64,000 nt of DNA from Orientallactaga sibirica (taxonomy: Eukaryota > Chordata > Mammalia > Rodentia > Dipodidae), in the NCBI GenBank assembly GCA_036365145.1, contig JAEOAD010000030.1, positions 9,820,001 to 9,884,000 of the forward strand. The letters run 5' to 3'. The notes below the pieces were generated by a model that was given only the letters and a program-made list of their open reading frames with translations, searched no databases and had not been told where the DNA came from. The first letter of the stretch is position 1, and each line of letters begins with the position of its first letter. The position numbers and the translations under genes were made by a program. Shown here in pieces: positions 55,622-64,000 of the stretch.

Positions 55622-56965
55622 TTTCAATATTTCTTTCTTTCTTTTTTATTGACAACTTCTATACTTACAGACAGTAAACCATGATATTTCCCTCCCCTCC
55701 CCCCATTCCCCTTCAGAACTCCACTCTCATATCCCCTCCCTCTCTCCATTAGTCTCTCTTTTAATTTGATGACATCATCTTTTTCTCTTATTATGAGGGT
55801 CTTATGAAGGTATTGCTAGGCACCCGTTCAGTCATTTGACCTGTCTGGCCAAACAGTGTCCAGTTTCCCCTGCTGATGATTTCTGTCTCCCATAGGGCTG
55901 CATGCAGTGCAGCTTTTTCGAGCTTTCAGTTGGCTGGTCTATAGGGAGAAGGTTTTCTGCTCAGCACCGGCTTGATTTATCAGTGACCTTGCAACTCAGG
56001 CAAGTGAGGTCTTCAGCAATAGGGTCTTACCATCTGTTTCTCAAGGGAAACCAAGGGCCTTGCAATAGCCTGTAATGTTTTGGAGGCTACAGTGACCTCC
56101 CTGGCCAACAACTCACTGGAAGGTATCCCATTCCTGGCACTGAAAATTTTCTATTAACAATCTATAGCTTCTGGATGTGCCATTATTCAAAAAAGTAGGT
56201 TTTCATAAGTGTTATTCAGAACGTCTTGAGTTTTGATTGATGCTCCCCCCGCCCTTCTTTTACACATTCTCTTCCCCAGTCTCACTTAGGCCTTTCCATT
56301 ACCTATAATCTGTTCTTCTACTTTCATGTATACAATACCATCCCCTTAAGTCTTTCCTTCTCCTCCCTCCCTTATAACATTTTTCTAGCTTATTGGCCTC
56401 TGCTACCAGTTTTTGGTTCCAGTTCACACACAAGTCTACACATTTGTAACTAGGATCCACATATGAGAGAAAACATATGACGTTTGGCTTTCTGACCCTG
56501 AGTTACTTCACTTAGTATAATCCTTTCCAGATCCATCCATTTCCCTGCAAATTTCATAATTTCATTTTTCTTTACCACAGAATATAACTCCATTGTGTAA
56601 ATGTACCACGTCTTTATTATCCATTCATCTCTGGAGGGACATCTAGGCTGGTTCCATTTCCTAGCTATTGTGAATAGAGTAGCAATAAACGTGATTGTGC
56701 AAGTATCTCTATGGTAGTGAGAAGACTCATTCAGATATATGCCTAAGAATGCTATAGCTGGATCATATTGTAAATCTAATTTTAGATATCTCAAGAACCT
56801 CCACACTGATTTCCACATTGGCTGAACCATATTACATTCCCACCAACAATATAGAAGTGTTCCTCTTTTTCCACATCCTCGGGAAAACTTATAGTCATTT
56901 TTTTTTTTTTTTTTTTTTTTGATGGTAGCCATTCTGACAGGAATGAAGTGCAATCCCAATGTATT
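55622..56965 (-). mobile_element. L1 3' UTR with deletion plus ORF2 C-terminal end (piece 2)
   Basis: A second L1 3' end (TTTTATTGACAACTTCTATAC at about 55646). It skips directly at about 55823 from the terminal part of the 3' UTR (GTATTGCTAGGCA) to a more internal part (CCCGTTCAGTC), so about 480 bases are missing relative to the 32-kb L1. It continues into the ORF2 C-terminus (frame 56450-56959 on the minus strand, ending FSLICGS). It is 5' truncated near 56965. Confidence 0.88.
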
Positions 56966-56968
56966 TTT

Positions 56969-57223
56969 TTTTTAATTTTTTTTATTGACAACAAAATATA
57001 CTTACATACAAGAAGTGCATGGTATTTCCCTCCCCTCCCCCATTCCCCTTTAGAACTCCACTCCCCATCATATCCCCTCCCTCTCTCCCTTAGTCTCTCT
57101 TTTAATTTGATGTCATCATCTTTTACTTCTATTATGAGGGTCTTGCAGAGGTATTGCTAGGCACAGCAAGGTCATGGATATCAAGGCCAATTTCTGTCTG
57201 GGCAGTTGCATTGTAAGGAGTTG
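56969..57223 (-). mobile_element. 5'-truncated L1 insertion with target duplication
   Basis: Only the last 255 nt of an L1 3' UTR, with a T/A-rich tail. It is bracketed by CCCAATGTATTTTT at about 56955-56968 and 57224-57237. This is a short, fairly recent insertion into older L1 sequence. Confidence 0.88.
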
Positions 57224-57238
57224 TACCCAATGTATTTT

Positions 57239-57682
57239 TAACTGTTGTAGGTTTTCAGTATCAGGGATGTATTCCCTCTTATGGAGCGGGCATCCAGTCC
57301 AATTAGAGAGTGGGTAGTTTCCCCCATAACAGACATGCCACTGTTGCACATGATTGAGCAATTATCTCTACGGTAATGAGAAGAGTCCTTAGGAGTGGTA
57401 TAGCTGGGTCATATGGTAAATCTATTTTTAGCTGTCTCAGGAACCTCCACACTGATTTCTACAATGGCTGGACCAGAATGCATTCTACCAACAGTGTAGA
57501 AGGGTTCCTCTTTTTCCGCATCCTCGCCAGCATATGGTCATTTGTTTTCATGATGGTAGCCAATCTGACAGAAGTGAGATGGAATCTCAACATAGTTTTA
57601 ATCTGTATTTCCCTGGTGACTAGGGATGTAGAACATTTTTTTAGAAGTTTATGTGCCATCTGTATTTCTTCTTTTGAGTTTT
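57239..57682 (-). mobile_element. L1 fragment: 3' UTR fused to ORF2 C-terminal region
   Basis: 57239-57350 matches the middle of the 3' UTR (GTTTTCAGTATCAGGGATG; CCCCCATAACAGACATGCC). At 57351 it jumps to the ORF2 C-terminal region (TATCTCTACGGTAATGAGAA) until 57682, without the intervening 700 or so bases. The ORF2 part repeats the region already present at 56690-56950, so it derives from a different L1. Confidence 0.85.
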
Positions 57683-58453
57683 AATCCAAGAAAGTTATCT
57701 TTATTAAATGCTTGTTGTATTTGCCTATTTTTTCCTTCCTTTAATGTGGACTGGTGAACTAATTAATTGTCCACACAGCACACAAATTTCCTCCAGATAG
57801 ATTTGAAAGTCTTGGTTCAGCTCTTAGGTGGTCAGTTCTGGACAGCTTAGGAAACAAAAATACTGCCACTTCCATTGCTACAATCCCAGTGCTAAAACAA
57901 AACAAAACAAAAACCTTTTTCCTGGACCACTTTGTGGCCCCAAGTCAGTTTATTAAAAGGATCTTTGTTACCAGTGCATTTTTTTTGAGGGTAGGCTGAA
58001 TTGGAAAGGCAGATAGATAAAAGGTATATAGTAGGTGAAATTTTAAATACTTATAATGATTAAGTACATATGATTTTAAACTATGTAGGCAGGAGTGTTT
58101 TGGATTCTAGCTAAAGAAATAGAATATTGTATCTCACTGGGAATAATGTCTTTCTTCATCAGCCATTTGTTCTTAAAACAAGCCTTGTCAAGAAGTGGAA
58201 CTTTAAAGAGGCCAGTTTTGCCATTCCTATGAAACTGACATCTTTTTACAAAATGTGAATGTTCTAGATGTAGTGATTTTTTGAAAGGTAACAGAAAAAA
58301 ATTACTGATATGAACAAGTCATTAAGAGTATAGTCTCTTCAATATATGTGCTACTCAAAACACATTAAAAACTCAGTGTGGCTGTGACTTAACAGGGAAA
58401 GGGATAAAAAAGAAAATTGAGGAAGAGAAAGCATGCACCATGATCCTTTTCTT
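57683..58453. other. Unique sequence
   Basis: No recognised repeat or coding signal. Confidence 0.4.
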
Positions 58454-58633
58454 TTCTTTTCTTTTTCTTTTCTTTTTTCTTTTTTTTGGTGTTTTCCAAG
58501 GTAGGGTCTCACTCTGGTCCAGGCTGACCTGGAATTAACTATGTAGTCTCAGGGTGGCCTCGAACTCTCAGCGATCCTCCTACCTCTGCCTCCCGAGTGC
58601 TGGGATTAAAGGCATGCGCCACCATGCCCGGCC
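58454..58633 (-). mobile_element. B1 SINE
   Basis: Full-length reverse B1 with a (CTTTT)n tail. Exact 16-bp target duplication CCATGATCCTTTTCTT at 58438-58453 and 58634-58649. Confidence 0.97.
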
Positions 58634-58751
58634 CCATGATCCTTTTCTTATAAAAGAGCTTGCAAACAATGTGTTTGGCTAAATTTTATACATTTTAAAT
58701 TATATTAACATCTTAATATTCATAAACAGTTACTATTAAAATTTAGTTTTT

Positions 58752-58995
58752 GGGCTGGAGAGATGTCTTAGCAGTTAAGGCGCCTGCCAGCTAAGCCTAA
58801 GAACCCGGTTCCAATCTCCAGGTCCCACATTTAGCCAGATGCAAAGTGACGCAAGGGCGCAATGCCACACTTGCCCACAAGGGGGCGCACACATCTGGAT
58901 TTCCTTCACAGCAGCTGAGAGACTGCTGGCGCGCCCATTCTCTATCTGTCCCCCCCACCGCCGTCTCTCTCTGTGTCTCTCTCCAAAAAAAAAAA
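58752..58995 (+). mobile_element. Long DIP-like SINE with CTCF-core motif
   Basis: Forward, well-preserved long variant: GGGCTGGAGAGATGTCTTAGC head, a single B-box segment GGTTCCAATCTCC (58807-58819), GTGACGCAAGGGCGCAATGCC, then CCACAAGGGGGCGC at 58875-58888, CTGCTGGCGCGCCCATTCTC and a pyrimidine/A tail. Flanks AAATTTAGTTTTT and AAAATTAGTTTT suggest the target duplication. Confidence 0.95.
58875..58888 (+). promoter_or_regulatory. CTCF-core-like motif in SINE
   Basis: CCACAAGGGGGCGC fits the CTCF core consensus (CCACNAGGGGGCGC-type) at every specified position. CpG present. Occupancy unknown. Confidence 0.5.
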
Positions 58996-59129
58996 AAAAT
59001 TAGTTTTGTGTGTACTCATTACTGACATATCAACTCTAGTTTTATAATTTGTAGGGTTTGTAACTTTTAAATATTAAATTGATGTCTTTTGAGAGAATTA
59101 GTAAGCCATAGGTTGATTAACAAGTTTCA
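58996..59129. other. Unique AT-rich sequence
   Basis: No feature recognised. Confidence 0.3.
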
Positions 59130-59640
59130 CCCTTAACATAAAGTGTGTCATGTGAAAACGTCCTTGGGGTGATGGGAACACATGTCTGTTCACCCCAGAT
59201 AGGGTACAAACAATAAATCACTGCACAGTTGCACCAAAATCCAGTTTTGGTGAACCAATGAGTTTATTAGGGTTACTTACAGAACATGGGTGTGGAAATA
59301 TAGGAATGTGGTTAACTCAAAGTTAGCTGTATCACCACAAAACCCCATCCCATTCTCGATGGTGGCCTATAATAGAAGCTGCATTTTCAAGTTCCCCTTC
59401 TTGTTAACCTTATTCCTATATAAGCTAGCATCTCCCAAGTTCACTTGCTGCTAGGGAGAGAGTGGAAGGGAACAATGGCTAGAATTCCAGGTGAGCATCT
59501 TGTGACTCACTCCTCCTCCAGTATCATTTGCCCCATTATTATTTCTGTAGACACTTTTATTGTGTGCCCACCAACCAATAAAGGTCTCTGTTATGTACCT
59601 AAGCCTAACTATGAAACACATCCTAAGTAGTCTGGGTGAG
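59130..59640 (+). mobile_element. LTR-like element with TATA and poly(A) signals
   Basis: Contains CCAATGAGTTTATTAGGGTT (a phrase I know from rodent repeats), TATATAA at 59417-59423, and 155 bp later AATAAA at 59577-59582, the spacing of an LTR promoter and poly(A) site. Between them an ATG (59475) is followed by a good splice donor, CAG|GTGAGC, at about 59491. Outer boundaries are uncertain and no target duplication was identified. Confidence 0.5.
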
Positions 59641-60543
59641 AAAATGGGGTCCTGGGCTTCTCAAGTGAGAGACAAACCAGGCCTCATCTGCTTGGTACAG
59701 TGAGGCTCTTGAGCAGCACCCCACCCAACAGAGAAGCCACAGCATTTGCTGCCCACCCTATGTCTAAGGGATGATCTAAATGGAATAAGCATGCACTTCC
59801 TGACAGGTATGCAGAGGACAAAGACTCCATGAGACTGCAGAAAATATTTCTCTTCTGAGTCAGTGATGCGGGATTTGAGCTCTTAGTGAGATTAGACTTC
59901 ACTCCAAGTCCTTATCCACATTTAGCAAAGAATTGAAAAGTGGACACAAATAGTAAAATTATTAAATATTTACTTGAAGAAAGAATACGGGTTGAGAAAA
60001 GATGTAAAGCACTCTAGCTGAGTAGCTGAGTGGGGGTCCTGAGCAGGTTAATGTGGGCCTGCATCAGTGTTCACAGAGGAATTACATTGAGTGGTACACC
60101 TATGTGCAAGGCCATTGACTCATGCTGACAGCAAGTGGGAGGTAGATATCTGCACCAAGCCACTTATTGGCCACCTGCTCTGCTCCATTCTGTGCCCCTC
60201 TAGAGTGCTGCTTCCAGTGGCCAGAAATGAGAATCATCCCCATTTGGCTGAAGTAGGAAAGTTGATCCATTATATATAAGCCTTTCTAGCAAATCTGCTC
60301 ATGTTGCATGTCTGACTTTCAGATTTTGCTCATTAATAGAGCAGAATTACAAATATAACATCCATTCACCCTGAGCTCCTCCCAAGGGTTCCGGTGGACA
60401 AACATTTTCACTATCCTATTGTGACTGAATTACCTTAGCATATATAATATGAACATGGATTTCATAGAGCTTGCCTTAAGATCACCACTGGGTTATATGC
60501 CCCAGTGTTCCAGAAGGCCATAAGAATTTTGGGTCTGTTATTT
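59641..60543. other. Unique sequence
   Basis: No recognised repeat. The frames here (59684-59902 minus, 60091-60279 plus) lack support. Confidence 0.4.
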
Positions 60544-60725
60544 ATTTTAATGTTTTCTTTTAATTTATGTATGAGAGAGTGTGCACACCACTGCAAATGA
60601 ATTCCAGATGCATGTGTCACTTTATACATCTGGTTTTTCTTGGGCACTGGGGACTGGGGATTGAACCTGAACTGACAGGCCTTGCAAGCAAATGCTTTAA
60701 CCATGGAGCAATCTCCCTAGCCCAT
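60544..60725 (-). mobile_element. DIP/B2-like SINE
   Basis: Reverse copy missing part of the body (GAGAGTGTGCACACCACTGC). Inverted B box GGGGATTGAACCTG. Target duplication GGGTCTGYTATTT (one mismatch) at 60531-60543 and 60726-60738. Confidence 0.92.
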
Positions 60726-60738
60726 GGGTCTGCTATTT

Positions 60739-61014
60739 CTGCAGGAACATAATATTGTTGAGGCATAAGGTTTGAGAGTTAAGTTTTGGGTAGAATTTTT
60801 TGAGGTAATGAACTATAGGAGTCATGCTCATAAGCTGAGCATATTTGAATATTACTGTTCTGGGATCTTAATGATCAACAGTTGGAAACAGGAAGAGAAG
60901 AACTGAACATTCCTGGGGAAAGTTCAGGCATCTACTTGTTTCTCCTCCCAGTTGTAGTTGTGGTGCCTTGTTTCTCCCAGTCCATCAAATGTTGATGACA
61001 AAGCTCTTTGGTAC
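60739..61014. other. Unique flank of the ERV
   Basis: No recognised feature. Confidence 0.35.
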
Positions 61015-61753
61015 TGTAACGGGGAAATTGGGGTTCTGGGATGCTTCCAGGAGTCCCAAGCATTGAGTTCATATCTGCAAACTAACCAAAGAATTGGCAA
61101 TTCCAGATCCAAGAGAATGATTTTTAGAATACCACATTTTATTCAGATTTTGCAAAGGAGTGTGGAAAGGAAAAGGTTGAGAGGTAAGGGGAAATGAAGT
61201 GGGGAAAAGAGAAGTACACCACCTGGAGCCCAAAAGCTCATGTGGACCACCTGTCATTCAGGAGTCCCTGTGACCAGATAGGGATATGGGGGGAAAGCAT
61301 CTAAAGAAAAAAGAAAGTACAAGGATCTCCTGCCATGTGGGAAGCTGAAGGAGATAAAGAACCCATGTGGAGAGTAAGGACTAGGAGCCTGGGCCTGAGC
61401 CAGCCTAGGCCCAGCCAAGGGAAAAACTCACCCACAGCTGGAAGTTCCCAAGTGATCAGAGAGCAAGAGAGCCTGTCCTTCCCTTATAAAGGTATTTATA
61501 ACCTTAGGGTGGTGTCTTTGGGCCCTGGTAAACCAGAGGGCCAGCTGGTTGGTTAGGACTAGGGGCTGTCTCAGGAAGAGATTAGCTTAACTTGACCAAC
61601 CATAATGTTTAAATCCTATAAAAGACCTCCCTCTGAGGAGGGGTCCTGACTGTGGAAAAACAATTCTTTGGAACTAGGCAAAAGATAAGAAAAAGTTTCC
61701 TGCTGTTTTTCACACCTTTAGGGGTCCAATCATCCTAACTCTACCTGCCTTCA
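61015..61753 (-). mobile_element. Endogenous retrovirus 3' LTR, antisense
   Basis: A 739-bp LTR on the minus strand, from TGAAGGCAGGTAGAG (61753 downward) to TTTCCCCGTTACA (ending 61015), so with TG...CA ends. In its own sense it has a TATAAATA-type TATA box (about 61494-61502) and a poly(A) signal AATAAA (61138-61143) about 350 nt downstream. A polypurine tract abuts its 5' edge, which identifies it as the 3' LTR of a minus-strand provirus. The other LTR would lie beyond the window. It is an old, defective copy. Confidence 0.8.
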
Positions 61754-61754
61754 A

Positions 61755-61767
61755 TCCCCCCTCTCCT
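61755..61767 (-). other. ERV polypurine tract
   Basis: AGGAGAGGGGGGA on the minus strand directly before the LTR TG, the position and composition of a retroviral plus-strand primer. Confidence 0.8.
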
Positions 61768-63610
61768 GAGAAGACACTGTAACTACTGTTAAAGGACAAA
61801 GGGGTGATGATGTCAGATGGTTTACTATTTCCTGCTGAATGGGGCATGAAGTTGTGGCAGTTAGAGGGTCTCTTCCAGGTAGGGGAACTATTCTAAAGGA
61901 CACCGGAAGTGTATTATTGGAGTACAGGAAGATAGTCTTGGAAGAGAATATTGGGGAGAAAGAATAAAAGTAAGCAGTTAATGAGCAGTGAGCACACAGC
62001 AATCTGGTTGCCTTTAGGGTTGTCCTTGTGGACTTCTAGGCCTTAGGAAGCATTCGAGGGAACCCAGGTAGATAGAGTTGGATTGTCTCTGAGCATGAGC
62101 TTGCTGAGATTTTCTTCCAGAACTGTTCATCAAATGGCACAGTAGTGTCTGACATGGCCTGAATCTGTTTCTGTATGGCTTGTAAAACAGACAAGATATT
62201 TGCAGTTATCAGAAACATATACCCAACATTTAACTTTGATACCATATTTTGTTTAATAGCCTTCCACAGTGTACCTTTTTAAATTTGTCCTGGGGGTAGC
62301 AAGGGCCAAAGGTTGGTACCATAGAGCCATTGGGTGCCATTAAAAGCAAAAATACATGTTTGGTCCCAGGACTTGTTTAAGGATGTCCTGGCACAAGTTA
62401 GAAGAGATTTACCATTGTTCCCAGTATAAGGAAATCTTTTGAATTAAGCGACCTTTGGTCAGAGTCATCTAATATATATATTCCACATTTGAAAATAACC
62501 CTTTTGACATCTATAGTAGTTTTACCTTATTACAGAATTAGAACTATGACAGTTGGGGACAACATGTCTTAAGACCTTGTTTGTTTCCCCTCTTGGAAAG
62601 CTTTTGTTGTATAACTTAATAGGCCATTCATATATTTGAGGTATCCTTTTATCTTTGGTTATACATTTCTCTCTGATTGTTTAAGACTGAGCAGATAGCC
62701 AAAATTTAATCAAGGATTAATATTGGAGGTCACTAATGGCTCTCCAAAGGAGGCGTTAGGGATTTAGGAATAGCCCTATAGTTTACTGGTGTTTTCTGTC
62801 TGTGCTGGCCAAGTAGTTTTCCCTTCTTTGGGAAACCAGAAGGACTAATTTCTCCTCTGTTGTGACTCTCCTGTTTTAGACTGTACCCATCTCCAGTGGC
62901 CTCATGACCTGGGAACACAGACCAAAATATTGGCCTTTTTGCTCCAATTCCAATTGGCTTTGTCTTCTACATAGGTTATTAATACACTTATAAAGGAAAT
63001 TACACCAACTTGGATGTGTACATATACAGCACATTTGATTACTGAAATAGATTTAGTTAAAGAATGGCACAAGAGCTTAAAGTCATTTTGTCCAACCTTT
63101 AAAAATTTGGTTGTCCTGTGGCAGCTTAGACTATATCTGAGGTGTAGAAAGTAGGCACATCTTACACTTTAAATATCTAATACTTATAAATACAGGCAGA
63201 ATCTATTATCAGCCTTGAAAACAATACAAATCTAAACCAATTAATTTAACCTAGAAATTGTCAGAAAAGGACTAGTAAGACAGTATAAAGTCTTAGGACT
63301 TGTGTTTGAAAATATCTTTGATTAGTTCAGATACCTGTGTGGGTACTAATTACCCAGGGAACATTGGAAACAGAACTTGAAATTATTTTTCTCAGATGCG
63401 GACCTGTTTGAATATTAGGCTGTACCTTAAAGTAGGGAATGTCTTAAGAGTTAATTTTGTTATAAGCACTGGACTTGAGGTGCCAGAAATGAGACAGTTA
63501 CTTTACATGCAATAGAGCAGAGTCTGGTCATTGTTGAGCCAAAATAGCTAAGCTCTAATACAACCCTTGACAAATTTGTTGTGAAAAACCCCATTTGACA
63601 ATCAATGTGT
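61768..63610 (-). pseudogene. ERV internal region, degraded
   Basis: Sequence on the internal side of the polypurine tract, hence the 3' (env-proximal) part of the provirus. Frames are short and interrupted (for example 61751-62002, 62036-62245 and 62733-62918 on the minus strand), and I see no recognisable gag, pol or env motif. The ordered blocks shared with 24080-24930 show it is a repeated family. The far limit is unknown, and it may continue through the B1 to the window end. Confidence 0.55.
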
Positions 63611-63622
63611 TTAGCTTACTTT

Positions 63623-63624
<2 letters not shown>

Positions 63625-63666
<42 letters not shown>

Positions 63667-63805
63667 GGAGGGTTAGGGTCTCACTCTAGCTCAGGCTGAC
63701 TTGTAATTCACTGTGTAGTCTCAGGGTGGCCTTGAACTCATGGCGATCCTCCTACCTCTGCCTCCGGAATGCTGAGATTAGAGGTGTGTGCCACTACGCC
63801 CAGCT
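63625..63805 (-). mobile_element. B1 SINE with (GTT)n tail
   Basis: Reverse B1 (GGGTTAGGGTCTCACTCTAG to CCACTACGCCCAGC) with a tail of about 15 perfect TTG units (63623-63667). Flanks AGCTTACTTTTTG and AGTTTACTCTTG suggest a diverged target duplication. Confidence 0.93.
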
Positions 63806-64000
63806 TAGTTTACTCTTGATAGCAATTGATCTTAGGTACCATAGACATTTTTATTAACATAAAACAATTTTATGTTTTACCCCATGACATAAAATTGATG
63901 AAGCTTAGTCAAGCTATCCCAATATATTTTACCTAACAGAAAGATGAAAGTTATTGTTACTGTAATTAAATAACCTTAATACTAAAAGTAATAACCTTAG
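63806..64000. other. AT-rich end of window
   Basis: No feature recognised. Possibly continuing ERV internal sequence. Confidence 0.3.

Overview
This window looks like gene-free mammalian DNA from a rodent. I found no protein-coding gene, tRNA or rRNA gene, CRISPR array or bacterial-style operon. Almost every open frame over 60 codons is a chance frame, a microsatellite read-through, or part of a retroelement. The dense B1 (7SL-derived), ID, B4/B3-like and MIR SINEs, ORR1/MaLR-like LTRs and L1 point to a rodent. The dominant SINE is tRNA-derived with a B2-superfamily head (GCTGGAGAGATGGCTTAGC...), and its body matches what I know as the DIP family of dipodoid rodents. A jerboa-like species such as Jaculus is my best guess; this is inference, not a search result. 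Below, 'DIP-like' means this SINE, and 'long DIP-like' means a variant of about 240 bp with an extra central segment.

Layout. 0-5.9 kb: old antisense L1 3' UTR pieces, SINEs and a compound tetranucleotide array. 5.9-20 kb: mostly unique sequence with scattered SINEs, an old L1 ORF2 piece, a MER5A-like hAT relic and two MaLR-like LTR pieces. It includes a possible 27-nt exon or recursive splice site at 12.36 kb. 20.0-21.4 kb: a perfect head-to-tail tandem duplication of a 719-bp unit. 21.4-32.5 kb: SINEs, ERV-like remnant, a solo LTR with a clean 5-bp target duplication (25.69-26.25 kb), MIRs and an ID element. 32.5-40.1 kb: one nearly full-length L1 on the minus strand with 5' UTR, ORF1, ORF2 and a long 3' UTR. 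It is dead: ORFs are fragmented, a reverse-transcriptase catalytic Asp is now Tyr, and a B1 sits at the ORF2 start. 40-46.2 kb: SINE-dense. 46.2-50.2 kb: about 4 kb with no recognisable repeat, carrying a motif cluster (CCAAT boxes, RFX-like half-sites) that looks like a regulatory element. 50.2-54.3 kb: SINEs and a MIR. 54.3-57.7 kb: nested antisense L1 fragments, one with a target duplication. 57.7-64 kb: SINEs, an LTR-like element with TATA and poly(A) signals, and the 3' end of an antisense endogenous retrovirus (complete LTR, polypurine tract, internal remnant).

Most notable: (1) the long DIP-like SINEs carry an exact CTCF-core-like motif in two copies; (2) the same SINE type shows 1, 2 or 3 tandem copies of its Pol III B-box segment at different loci; (3) the flawless 719-bp tandem duplication; (4) the repeat-free island at 46-50 kb. 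Family names are from memory of consensus patterns; none was checked against a database.
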